Of a stretch of 64,000 nucleotides of DNA, positions 7,703 to 15,575 are shown piece after piece; position 1 is the stretch's first letter, and each line of letters begins with the position of its first letter. The notes under the pieces were generated by a model. It did not search any database. It had not been told where the DNA came from and worked only from the letters and a program-made list of their open reading frames with translations. The DNA is from Enterococcus pseudoavium NBRC 100491 (GTDB taxonomy: Bacteria; Bacillota; Bacilli; Lactobacillales; Enterococcaceae), in contig NZ_BCQF01000016.1 of NCBI RefSeq assembly GCF_001544295.1, forward strand, positions 1 through 64,000. Reading direction: 5' to 3'. The position numbers and the translations under genes are program-made.

Positions 7703-9397
7703 TTATCTTCCTCCTTTGTCATAATCCTTCAAATAAATATTGCCGGCTTTTGAAGACACCGCTACCTCAGCCGTCGGTTCAGCAGAGCGTGTGAAATGTA
7801 AAATTTTTTGCGTTTCTCCCAAGCGTTCTTGAACTGTCTCATAATTGGCAAGACGATAATTAATCGTACCACTGCCAGTCTTTGCGACTCCTGCGATACC
7901 CGTTCCTTGTGGCAAGGCCACTTTGACATCACCGTTGACTGAATTTGCTACAATTTTTTTCAATTCGGCATTACCAACGGTTAACTTGATATCTCCGTTA
8001 ATCAAGGAGTATTCGGCACTTGCACTATCTGTACTGGAAATAATCGTGCCGGTGACCGTCTCAGCGAACAGATCTAATACTTCGCCTTTTCGCAGCTCGA
8101 TTTCATTGTTGGTGCCAGTAATTTCCAGCATCGCCGCGTCCATCTGTTGAATCAATAAATCACCCTTCGTAACATTGATGGCAACATTCTTAGCCCTCAG
8201 CTCATCAATCAGCACGTCACCATTCAGAAGACGAATCGCTAACTCGTGATAGTGACGTCTTGGTAAATAGACCGTCAACTCGGCTTTCACCCGCTTATTC
8301 GGCACATGGAATAAGATTTGAGCATTATTTACCTCGATTTGACTCCGTTTCAAAAAGGCTTCAAGGGGATCACTTTCTTCCATCTTTCCCAGTAGCGCGA
8401 CAGTTGCCTCAACCTTCACATCCATGATGGTTTCATCTGTCCAGGTCTTCAAGACTACTTTTCCTTTCGCCAATTTGATATCAATTGTACGGGCAGCGTT
8501 GTTTTCAAAAACAAATTGATGACTGAAGTGGGTTTTAGCTGTTCCATATAATTTTTGATTCACGTTCTGCCAATCAAACTCATGGCCGACCGTCTCTGAG
8601 ACCGTTTTGGCTGCTTTACTAACAATTCGACCAAAGCGGCTTCCAAAATCATTGGCTTGAACTTGGGGACGGTCCATTGGACGGTAGCTCTGCTCTTCAA
8701 AATCATCCGGCACTTCAAAAAACTTTGGTGCTTCATCCCTTTTTTCAGTCGTAAAAAGTTCCTCGCCTAGTGCTTGACGTTCATATTTTAACAGCTCAAG
8801 CTCTTCCTCTTGTTCCTTCAGTTCAATTTTCATTTCATTATATAATACTTCATTTTCCGCTGAAAGAATTCCTAATTCTGCTTCAAGATTCAATTCTCGA
8901 AATTCGGCTTTCTTTGCTCGCAATGCTTCGATTTTGGTTTGTAGGACTTCGTCAAACTCCGTAATTTTTGGTCGGATTGAATCATTTTCAGCTGACGAGC
9001 TTTCAAGGCCATTTTCCCACTCATCGATCAGACTGGCAACACTATCTTTCGATTGCGTATCGCTAGCAAGCGGCTCAGGAATGTCCACTTGGGGTTCCGC
9101 TTCTTCTGCAATGTCTACCGCTGGTTCCATGCCTTTTTCGGGCGCTTCAAGTGCTTCCACCAAACTTTCGGCTGGTTCATCCAATGAACCCCCCATTTCT
9201 GTCAAGGACGCTCCTGACTCATCCACCGTTACAGCCACTTCTTGTTCTAGCTGCAACTCGGCCTTTTCAGCCGGTTCATCGACTGCTGAATCAGTCGTTT
9301 CCTTTGGGTGGTCAATAAATTCTAATAAATCTAGCCCTTCTTCTGGCGATAAGATTCCTTTTTTGATTGATTCGATTATTTTCGCGCGTTCATCCAT
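7703..9397 (-). CDS. liaX: LiaX-like surface-stress protein (DUF4097 beta-strand repeats)
   Basis: 564 residues. The N-terminus MDERAKIIESIKKGILSPEEGLDLLEF is the SHOCT-like helical start typical of LiaX and DUF4097 proteins. Then come an acidic low-complexity region (about 35-150), a predicted coiled coil (about 150-210) and a C-terminal beta-strand repeat domain from about residue 290 (VVLKTWTDETIMDVKVEA, GDVLIDELRAKNVAINVTKGDLLI, NGDIKLTVGNAELKKIVANSVNGDVKVALP). In E. faecalis LiaX reports daptomycin and peptide stress and its C-terminal domain restrains the LiaFSR response; that role is inferred here from architecture and the liaY neighbour. It has a GAGGGGGAG ribosome site and an operator-bearing promoter. 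Confidence 0.85.
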   Translation of the reverse strand: MDERAKIIESIKKGILSPEEGLDLLEFIDHPKETTDSAVDEPAEKAELQLEQEVAVTVDESGASLTEMGGSLDEPAESLVEALEAPEKGMEPAVDIAEEAEPQVDIPEPLASDTQSKDSVASLIDEWENGLESSSAENDSIRPKITEFDEVLQTKIEALRAKKAEFRELNLEAELGILSAENEVLYNEMKIELKEQEEELELLKYERQALGEELFTTEKRDEAPKFFEVPDDFEEQSYRPMDRPQVQANDFGSRFGRIVSKAAKTVSETVGHEFDWQNVNQKLYGTAKTHFSHQFVFENNAARTIDIKLAKGKVVLKTWTDETIMDVKVEATVALLGKMEESDPLEAFLKRSQIEVNNAQILFHVPNKRVKAELTVYLPRRHYHELAIRLLNGDVLIDELRAKNVAINVTKGDLLIQQMDAAMLEITGTNNEIELRKGEVLDLFAETVTGTIISSTDSASAEYSLINGDIKLTVGNAELKKIVANSVNGDVKVALPQGTGIAGVAKTGSGTINYRLANYETVQERLGETQKILHFTRSAEPTAEVAVSSKAGNIYLKDYDKGGR

Positions 9398-9430
9398 GAT
9401 GCTCCCCCTCGCAGGCTTTTTTCTATAAAT

Positions 9431-9473
9431 CTATTATGCCTAATCTTTTGCGATTCGTCATAGGTCAAAAGGA
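9431..9473 (-). promoter_or_regulatory. liaX promoter with repeated 18-nt element
   Basis: The element CGTCATAGGTCAAAAGGA (plus-strand reading) at 9456-9473 lies 15 bases from GGCATAAT, a -10 box on the minus strand. The -35 position is poor and overlapped by the element, as expected for an activated promoter. The same element at the same spacing precedes the second PspC gene. LiaR is the likely binder (inference). Confidence 0.6.
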
Positions 9474-9492
9474 CTATCTTTGAAAAAACAAT

Positions 9493-9522
9493 AAAAAAAA
9501 GTGAACCCCGTAGCGGTCCACT
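9493..9522 (-). terminator. terminator of the second PspC gene
   Basis: On the minus strand AGTGGACC pairs with GGTTCACT (one G-T wobble) followed by eight T. It separates the upstream PspC gene from liaX, which has its own promoter. Confidence 0.75.
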
Positions 9523-9557
9523 CATTAATTTAAATGGTCATAGCCAGATTATTTTTA

Positions 9558-9827
9558 TTAAAAGTCGCTCCAGCCTTCATCAAAAACAGCTTCGGCGGTT
9601 TTTGGTTGCGCGGTTGCATATGCCGCATTGAATTGCGCTTGCTCCGCCTTAGGAACCACAACCATCAGCAATAAATAAAGTAAGATCGGTGCTCCAATCA
9701 AGAAAACACTAGTAAAGACATAGATCACTCGAACGATTGTTGGATCAATTCCAAAATATTCTGCTATTCCTGCTAAAGTCCCCGTTAAAACTCGATTATT
9801 TTGTGATTTCGCTAATTTTTTATTCAT
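9558..9827 (-). CDS. second PspC-domain protein (LiaY paralogue)
   Basis: 89 residues, close paralogue of the LiaY-like protein encoded 2 kb away: KKLAKSQNNRVLTGTLAGIAEYFGIDPTIVRVIY, a hydrophobic segment (VFTSVFLIGAPILLYLLLMVVVP), and a C-terminal WSDF. I start at the second ATG (MNKKL), which has GGAG 9 bases upstream and matches the start of the paralogue. It has its own promoter with the shared 18-nt element and its own terminator, so it is a separately transcribed member of the same probable LiaR regulon, perhaps produced by local duplication. Confidence 0.83.
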   Translation of the reverse strand: MNKKLAKSQNNRVLTGTLAGIAEYFGIDPTIVRVIYVFTSVFLIGAPILLYLLLMVVVPKAEQAQFNAAYATAQPKTAEAVFDEGWSDF

Positions 9828-9864
9828 TTTCATACTCTCCTTTTGCTGTCGATCTCTTATGACC

Positions 9865-9907
9865 TTATTATGCCAAAGAGATCGTCACCCGTCATAGGTC
9901 AAAAGGA
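9865..9907 (-). promoter_or_regulatory. promoter of the second PspC gene with the shared element
   Basis: CGTCATAGGTCAAAAGGA at 9890-9907 is identical in all 18 positions to the element before liaX, and again lies 15 bases from GGCATAAT. The intervening bases differ, so this is not a simple recent duplication of the whole promoter. Confidence 0.6.
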
Positions 9908-9957
9908 TGATTTTTGGACTAGTCATTTAGTCTGATTTTTTTACTTTAATGAAGAAA

Positions 9958-9987
9958 GTAAAAGCCCACGGCTAACGCTGCGGGCTT
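9958..9987 (-). terminator. terminator of the DUF3795 gene
   Basis: AAGCCC-GCAG and CCGT-GGGCTT form an imperfect stem followed on the minus strand by TTTTACTTT, about 55 bases past the stop codon. Confidence 0.6.
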
Positions 9988-10040
9988 AGAATATGGCTTG
10001 ATTTTTTCATGTAACTGATTAATTAGTCCCTATTGTGCGA

Positions 10041-10445
10041 TCAATCAAAGATGTACCCACAGTCGCTGCATCTTTTATACTGCTGATCGATGATCCCACC
10101 GCATTTTTTACAGGTGAATTTAAGTTTTTGTAATTGTAAAAATACGTCCATATCTTTACTAGCGTCTACCCCATTTTGAACTAAATTTACATTGTAGTTG
10201 TTGATATACCGTCTATTTAAGTCCTTAATTTTAGAACATGGAAATTTAGAACACTGGAAACACCATTGAAGTCCCTTATTCAATACACATCTCTTTTTTA
10301 GACAGTCACGACAACTTTTACGAGTGATTAATTCATTAGAAGTTCGACAACCCGCACAAGAATTTTTATCCCGTAAATAAGCACTACAAACAATACAGTT
10401 TACACCACAAGGAGCAATCATCTCTTCAGAAATTTCAGCTAGCAT
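10041..10445 (-). CDS. DUF3795 cysteine-rich protein with C-terminal zinc ribbon
   Basis: 134 residues with 16 cysteines. The DUF3795 signature starts at about residue 10 (MIAPCGVNCIVCSAYLRDKNSC), followed by CxxC pairs, a WCFQCSKFPC motif, and a C-terminal CxxC...CxxC ribbon (CKKCGGIIDQQYKRCSDCG). Metal binding is likely; the biochemical role of the family is unknown. The ATG is about 12-15 bases from an AAGGAGGA site, longer than usual, but an in-frame stop lies just upstream, so no earlier start fits. Confidence 0.75.
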   Translation of the reverse strand: MLAEISEEMIAPCGVNCIVCSAYLRDKNSCAGCRTSNELITRKSCRDCLKKRCVLNKGLQWCFQCSKFPCSKIKDLNRRYINNYNVNLVQNGVDASKDMDVFLQLQKLKFTCKKCGGIIDQQYKRCSDCGYIFD

Positions 10446-10527
10446 TTTCAGCTAAACGGTCCTCCTTGCAATAATCTTACTCAACGATTCCATACAAGAA
10501 TCAGTTAACTTTTTTAGCTATGAAAAA

Positions 10528-10950
10528 CTAACGAACCACCATTACATTGCACGGGGCATAATTTATGACATAAGAGGTGGTGGAACCGATCAATAGACGC
10601 TCGATTGCATTTTTTCCTGTTGCACCCATCACAATTAAATCAATTTCTGCTTCTTCAGCAAACTGAACAATATCTACCTTGGCACTGCCTTCGATTTTCC
10701 GGGTAGTATAGCTCACTTCATCAGCGACGATTTGGGCAGCTTTATCCAGTGTTCGGGTAGCATTTTCTTCGCTTACTTCTTTCGCATACTGAATCAGCCG
10801 AGCGTCAACTGTGGCGATCGACATATCCGTCACAGTCAAAATATACAAATGGGCTTTGTTCCTTTGAGCGATTGCAACAGCTTCTTTCAGGGCAGCGTAG
10901 GACTGATTTGATTCATCGACTGGGACTAAAATCTTTTTATACTCATCCAT
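10528..10950 (-). CDS. universal stress protein UspA family
   Basis: 140 residues, single UspA domain. The start KKILVPVDESNQSYAALKEAV and the ATP-binding pattern G-x2-G-x9-G-S in GATGKNAIERLLIGSTTSYV near the C-terminus are both present, so this is an ATP-binding type. The product is cytosolic and usually induced in stationary phase or stress. It is monocistronic, with AAAAGGAGG 8 bases before the ATG. No partner gene indicates a more specific role. Confidence 0.92.
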   Translation of the reverse strand: MDEYKKILVPVDESNQSYAALKEAVAIAQRNKAHLYILTVTDMSIATVDARLIQYAKEVSEENATRTLDKAAQIVADEVSYTTRKIEGSAKVDIVQFAEEAEIDLIVMGATGKNAIERLLIGSTTSYVINYAPCNVMVVR

Positions 10951-11136
10951 AAAAGCGCCTCCTTTTCACTTAATTATACACGTTCTGACGTTTAAACTTA
11001 ACCATAACGTCTGCTCTTCATTAGCAGAAGCATACTTTCGGCGAGTCCCATTTTCCAACGGAATTTACAAATGTAATCATTTACATAGCTATGACCCACT
11101 AGTAAACTAAACCTTACAGGAAGGGGATGTGATGGA

Positions 11137-11970
11137 ATGGATATCAAAGCAATTGTACTGGATATCGATGGAACCTTATTGACTTCAAATCAAGTCATTT
11201 CAGAAAAAACCAAAAAAGCGCTGATTGCCGCTCAAGCAAACGGAATCAAAGTGATTTTGGCTTCCGGCCGCCCTACGACCGGGATGCTGGAACTAGCTGA
11301 ACAATTGAACTTACCGGAATATGCAGGTTTGCTCGTTTCTTATAATGGCTCGCGGGTCACTGATTGTTTGACGAAAGAAGTACTTTTTAATCAAGCGCTA
11401 GATATCGAGACCGGGCAAGCGATCTTGGCTCACTTGAAAAAATTTGACGTGATACCGATGATTGACAAAGATGAATATCTCTATGTAAATAATGTTTACA
11501 ACAATTTGTTACATTTGCCAGAAGGAGATTTCAATATTATTGAATATGAAGCCCGTGGCGGGAATTTTAATTTATGTGAAATCGACGATCTAGCGGCCTT
11601 TGCGACCTTCCCTATCAATAAAATCTTGATTGCCGCCCAGCCGAACTATTTGCAAAAACAGGCCGCTGCGATCTATGCGCCTTTTTCCGAAACAGTGACA
11701 GCGGCTTTCTCGGCACCTTTTTACTTCGAGTTTACTGCTAAAGGTATCGATAAAGCCAAGGCCTTAAAGGCGGTCTTCCCCGCATTGGGAATTTCGGCCA
11801 ACAACGTAATCGCCTTTGGGGATGGGCAAAATGACCGCTCAATTATTGAATACGCCGGAATCGGTGTGGCGATGGGCAATGCGGCGGAAGAATTAAAAAT
11901 GCTGGCTGACAATGTCACTTTTTCTTGCGATGAAGATGGCATCGCCGCCAGTTTAGAAAAATATCTTTAA
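11137..11970 (+). CDS. Cof-type HAD-IIB sugar phosphatase
   Basis: 277 residues. HAD motif I is DIDGTLLTS (nucleophile and acid/base Asp near residues 9 and 11), motif II is LASGRP (about 48-53), and motifs III/IV are near the C-terminus (K of KGIDKAKAL and GDGQNDRSI). The large cap inserted between motifs II and III is the C2B type of Cof/YidA phosphatases, which dephosphorylate sugar phosphates and sometimes pyridoxal phosphate or FMN. Start chosen by AGGAAGGGG upstream. It is a single gene ended by a strong terminator. Confidence 0.92.
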   Translation: MDIKAIVLDIDGTLLTSNQVISEKTKKALIAAQANGIKVILASGRPTTGMLELAEQLNLPEYAGLLVSYNGSRVTDCLTKEVLFNQALDIETGQAILAHLKKFDVIPMIDKDEYLYVNNVYNNLLHLPEGDFNIIEYEARGGNFNLCEIDDLAAFATFPINKILIAAQPNYLQKQAAAIYAPFSETVTAAFSAPFYFEFTAKGIDKAKALKAVFPALGISANNVIAFGDGQNDRSIIEYAGIGVAMGNAAEELKMLADNVTFSCDEDGIAASLEKYL

Positions 11971-11973
11971 AAT

Positions 11974-12022
11974 AAAAAAGCGAACTACTTTTCATATGAA
12001 TCAGAAAAGTAGTCCGCTTTTT
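11974..12022. terminator. bidirectional terminator between HAD phosphatase and antiporter
   Basis: An 18-base, nearly perfect inverted repeat (AAAAAGCGAACTACTTTT and its complement with one mismatch), with A and T runs outside. It serves both converging genes. Confidence 0.85.
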
Positions 12023-12023
12023 A

Positions 12024-13172
12024 TCAAGCATATAATTTTTTAGTAAAATATTTTAATAGAAACGGCGATGAAAGGGTGGTAAACAAAATAACTATAATAA
12101 TTGCCGAATAATAGCTATTGATCACTAGACCTGCTTGATACCCTAATTGCAAAATAATCAGCGCCATCTCGCCTCGTGAAACCATTCCTGATCCCACCAT
12201 CAAACTGCTTGGCCGATTAAACCCCGAAAAGCGACTGCCGATAAAACCACCAAGTAATTTTGAAAAAATCGCAACGAGCGTAAACAAAAGAATGAATAAG
12301 AATTGCTTGCTGAGACCGTGGAAGGAAACTTCCAACCCGATGCTGACAAAAAAGACCGGAATAAAGACTGCATAGCCGATTGCTTCAATGTTATAACGAA
12401 TATCTTGCCAGACATTGGTCTGCCCGATGGCCACACCAGCAGAAAAGGCTCCGATTACCGAACTTAACCCAATCAAATCGGCTAAGTAGGACATACTCAA
12501 ACACAACGTCAAGGACACGATGATAACGGCCGATTCGGCTAATAACTTTTTGCTTAAATTCATTAAATAGGGGGCACCCCAACGAATCAGCAAGAAGACT
12601 GCGATAAAAAATAGAACTTGCTCAAGCAGCATCAGACTTAAAGGAACCTTGCTGCTTCCTTCGATACCCATTAACGGCATACATAAACTCACCAACAAAA
12701 CGACTAAAATATCATCAGCCACCGAGGCCCCAAGAATCGTTGAGCCTTCCTTTGTCGTGATCACCTTCAATTCCTTCAAGACCTCGACCGAAATACTGAC
12801 AGAAGTAGCCGCTAAGATCAAACCTAGAAAAAAGGCCTGGTTCCAAACAACGTGAAAAACCCGACCGCTGATAACACCAAAAAGCAAGGGGAAAAGAACG
12901 CCCAACAAAGCCACATACATCGCCGGTCGAAAATATTTTCTAAGCAGACCTAGATTGCTTTCCATCCCTGCTAAAAACATCAAGATAATGACTCCAATCT
13001 CAGAAAAATCGGTCACTAAGATATCTGGATGAACAATTTGCAGACCACCGTTTCCTAATAAAATCCCGACCAGTAGCTGACCAATCACTGCCGGTATCCC
13101 AAACCGTCGTGAGAAATGCCCCGCCAGTGTCGTACTGACTAAGATCAAACACAAAACCCCAATAAACGCCAT
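12024..13172 (-). CDS. CPA2-type cation/proton antiporter
   Basis: 382 residues and about twelve hydrophobic segments, without a C-terminal TrkA domain. Typical of the monovalent cation:proton antiporter-2 family: FGIPAVIGQLLVGILLGNGG (about residues 28-47), the ATSVSISVEVLKEL and GASVADDILVVLLVSL helices (the latter with the paired acidic residues of the ion site), and the SRGEMALIILQLGYQAG segment. It probably exchanges Na+ or K+ for protons across the membrane. GGAGG lies 7 bases before the ATG. It is followed directly by the terminator. Confidence 0.88.
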   Translation of the reverse strand: MAFIGVLCLILVSTTLAGHFSRRFGIPAVIGQLLVGILLGNGGLQIVHPDILVTDFSEIGVIILMFLAGMESNLGLLRKYFRPAMYVALLGVLFPLLFGVISGRVFHVVWNQAFFLGLILAATSVSISVEVLKELKVITTKEGSTILGASVADDILVVLLVSLCMPLMGIEGSSKVPLSLMLLEQVLFFIAVFLLIRWGAPYLMNLSKKLLAESAVIIVSLTLCLSMSYLADLIGLSSVIGAFSAGVAIGQTNVWQDIRYNIEAIGYAVFIPVFFVSIGLEVSFHGLSKQFLFILLFTLVAIFSKLLGGFIGSRFSGFNRPSSLMVGSGMVSRGEMALIILQLGYQAGLVINSYYSAIIIVILFTTLSSPFLLKYFTKKLYA

Positions 13173-13305
13173 CTTTTTTCCTCCACCATCACAAACTCAA
13201 AACTGTCTTCCATTCAATTGTATCCGTTTACACAAACAAAGTCTATCGTAAAAAAAGACGAAAAAAAAAGGCTGAGAATCTGTTACTCTTTTCTCAAACA
13301 CTTTT

Positions 13306-13680
13306 TTATTCGTCCAATTGGCCCCTCGAGCCTTCTGTTTCCTTTAGTGGTTTTTTCTGTTGGTGGAATTCGAGTAAAGCGCGATTGAAATTAGCAATCA
13401 ACGCGGTTAGGATCCCGACACCGATCAAGACATAGCCGATCGTAAAAATTTTCCCCACAGCTGTCTGTGGCGACAAATCACCAAATCCCACCGTCGCTAA
13501 CGTGATCACCGAAAAATACAAGGCATCTAGATAGGTCATCCCTTCCACATTGTGGTAAAAAAAAGTGCCAATCAATAAGATAAAAAGAACAGCCAGCATA
13601 ATCGCCTTTTGTTCTTCCTGACGAAATAAAATCCTTAAAATTCGCCATAAGCTTCGAAATAATAAGAAGAACGCAACCAT
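13306..13680 (-). CDS. small two-helix potassium channel
   Basis: 124 residues: a first membrane helix (IMLAVLFILLIGTFFYHNV), a pore helix and the K+ selectivity filter TVGFGD at about residues 78-83 (ITLATVGFGDLSP), then a second helix (IFTIGYVLIGVGILTALIANF). This is the KcsA-like Ion_trans_2 layout without a regulatory domain; the short charged tail cannot hold an RCK domain. It would act as a tetramer in the membrane. An AAAGGCGG site precedes the ATG. It lies next to the antiporter on the same strand but is separated by about 130 bases. Confidence 0.9.
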   Translation of the reverse strand: MVAFFLLFRSLWRILRILFRQEEQKAIMLAVLFILLIGTFFYHNVEGMTYLDALYFSVITLATVGFGDLSPQTAVGKIFTIGYVLIGVGILTALIANFNRALLEFHQQKKPLKETEGSRGQLDE

Positions 13681-13865
13681 GACTACCGCCTTTCAAAATT
13701 TGTTTTCCCACTGCAGCCAAATCTTCACTAAGATTCTGCTGCGACTTACTACTCCTAGTTTACCAAAGAAGTGCCGCGCCGTGGTGAAAAATAAAAGAAA
13801 AAAATAGTTTTCAGTAACTGCTTTATAACTAACTTTGTTACAATAATAAGTAAGGAAGTGGTTTG

Positions 13866-14216
13866 ATGTTACAGATAAAAAGAGCCTATGAACCTGCTAG
13901 TGCGGCAGATGGCTATCGCGTCTTAGTCGATCGTTTGTGGCCTCGTGGCAAATCAAAAGACGTCGAAAAAATCGATCTATGGCTAAAAGACATCGCCCCA
14001 AGTACTGAGTTACGAAAATGGTTCAATCACGAAGAAACCAAGTATCCGACGTTTAAAAGCAATTATTTAGCCGAATTGCAATCTGAACCGCAAAAATCCG
14101 CTTTAGTAGAGCTAAAATCCGTTTTAGCTACGCAGGATGTCGTTACCTTGATCTATGGGGCAAAGAACGAAACACAAAACAATGCACAGGTTTTACTAGA
14201 ATTATTGCAACAATAA
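13866..14216 (+). CDS. DUF488 family protein (YeaO-like)
   Basis: 116 residues matching the DUF488/YeaO family: IKRAYEPASAADGYRVLVDRLWPRGKSK, then LWLKDIAPSTELRKWFNHE, and a C-terminal VTLIYGAKNETQNNAQVLLELL. The family is small, soluble and of unknown biochemical function. I start at ATG (MLQIKR), with AAGGAAGTGG upstream; a TTG codon directly precedes it and is less likely. It is followed by the ClC gene 62 bases later, so co-transcription is possible. Confidence 0.88.
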   Translation: MLQIKRAYEPASAADGYRVLVDRLWPRGKSKDVEKIDLWLKDIAPSTELRKWFNHEETKYPTFKSNYLAELQSEPQKSALVELKSVLATQDVVTLIYGAKNETQNNAQVLLELLQQ

Positions 14217-14278
14217 AGGGGCCAGCGAAAAAGTGGCTCTAACACGTATTTTTTAAATGAATGACTAAGGGGGAAATA

Positions 14279-15421
14279 ATGAAATTTAATAGTGTGTTTA
14301 TGTTATATTCGGCCATTTTAGGTTTTTTAGCCGGATTATTATCTGCTTTATTTTTAACGATCGTCAATCTGATGATCCAGCTCGTTTGGGATACGATCCC
14401 GCAACGTTTTGATCTGCCGGTTTATTATCCCATCATTTTTGGCTTAATCGGTGGCTTATTGGTCGGTTTATTTCAACGTTACGTGGGTGATTATCCGAAA
14501 ACGATGGAAGACACATTAGAGGAATTCAAAGCCACCAATGCCGTTAAATACAAGCGGCAACTCTCCAAAAATTTCATTGGAGCCTTGCTCGTTCTGACAT
14601 TCGGTGCCAGCCTCGGACCCGAAGCCGCTTTGGCAAGTATTTTAGGTGGTCTGATCAGTTGGGTCGGTGATCGACTGAAGTTTACCTTTGCGCGGAAGGA
14701 AGAATTTTTGAAACTAGGGATCGGCGCGATGCTGGCAACCATCTTTCACGCTCCGTTAGTTGGGGTCGCAACACCTTTTGAAGAAAAATTAGCCCATAAA
14801 TCTCACAAAATCAAATGGCGCAAACTGCTACTCTACGGTTTGAGCACAATCTTTGGCTTGATCGGTTTCGCCTTTGTTCAGCAACTTTTTCCTAAAGAAA
14901 TGATTTTCAAACTCCGCCTGCCAACAGTTGCTTGGACTAAAGAAGTTTGGCTTTTGATTCTGCCGGCCGCTCTTTTAGGCATTGCTTTTGGCTATTTATT
15001 TTTAGTCCTCGAACGCCTCAGCGATAAAATCGCTGAAAAAATACAGCAGCCAGTCTTACTGGCACTACTAGCCGGATTGTGTATTGGACTATTTGGCATG
15101 TGGTCTTCTTATTTCTTATTTTCCGGCGAGCACGAACTCTTAGGTCTGTCGGAAAATTATACGGGGCTCACGGTCAGTTTCCTTTTTCTACTAGCAGTCG
15201 GCAAGGCCTTGTTGACGAATCTTTGTTTTGCTTTTGGCTGGCGCGGCGGAAAAATTTTTCCCGCAGTTTTTTCCAGTACAGCCTTAGGTTTAGCCTTAGC
15301 TAGTTTATTCCCTTACACCCCGGGATTGATTGTAGCGATCGCAGTCGCAGCCAGTGTCACGATCATTCTTAACCAACCGGCGGTCACTGCTGCTCTGCTC
15401 CCTGAATTGGATCGAAAATAG
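14279..15421 (+). CDS. ClC-type chloride channel/antiporter
   Basis: 380 residues, polytopic membrane protein of the voltage-gated chloride channel family. Ion-path motifs are visible: GASLGPEAALASILGGLI (about residues 115-132; a variant of GxEGP), an amphipathic mid-protein stretch, and GWRGGKIFPAVFSSTALG (about 320-340). The protein stops soon after the helix NQPAVTAALLPE and carries no CBS domains. I start at the ATG preceded by AAGGGGGAAATA rather than an ATG 18 bases earlier that lies within that ribosome-site region. The last 38 bases overlap an antisense fragment next to the IS256 element. Confidence 0.88.
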   Translation: MKFNSVFMLYSAILGFLAGLLSALFLTIVNLMIQLVWDTIPQRFDLPVYYPIIFGLIGGLLVGLFQRYVGDYPKTMEDTLEEFKATNAVKYKRQLSKNFIGALLVLTFGASLGPEAALASILGGLISWVGDRLKFTFARKEEFLKLGIGAMLATIFHAPLVGVATPFEEKLAHKSHKIKWRKLLLYGLSTIFGLIGFAFVQQLFPKEMIFKLRLPTVAWTKEVWLLILPAALLGIAFGYLFLVLERLSDKIAEKIQQPVLLALLAGLCIGLFGMWSSYFLFSGEHELLGLSENYTGLTVSFLFLLAVGKALLTNLCFAFGWRGGKIFPAVFSSTALGLALASLFPYTPGLIVAIAVAASVTIILNQPAVTAALLPELDRK

Positions 15422-15575
15422 GGATTCCATCTCCAGGGAAGAGGACACCGAAAGATAACAGCAAAAATGCTGATACTTCTGGGAAGGCTAAAACATACAT
15501 AAACAATCGAAGGGTAAGTACACCAATAATTACCAATAAAGAGAGTGTAATATAAACCGTGTAAGTAACCATCAA
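15384..15575 (-). pseudogene. C-terminal fragment of a membrane protein at the IS256 edge
   Basis: A 63-residue frame of strongly membrane-like composition (ITLSLLVIIGVLTLRLFMYVLAFPEVSAFLLLSFGVLF). There is no good ribosome site, and its first codons appear to come from the end of the adjacent IS256-family element. I read it as the remnant of a gene cut by that insertion. It overlaps the end of the ClC gene antisense by 38 bases, which lowers confidence that it was ever translated in full. Protein family not recognised. Confidence 0.3.
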
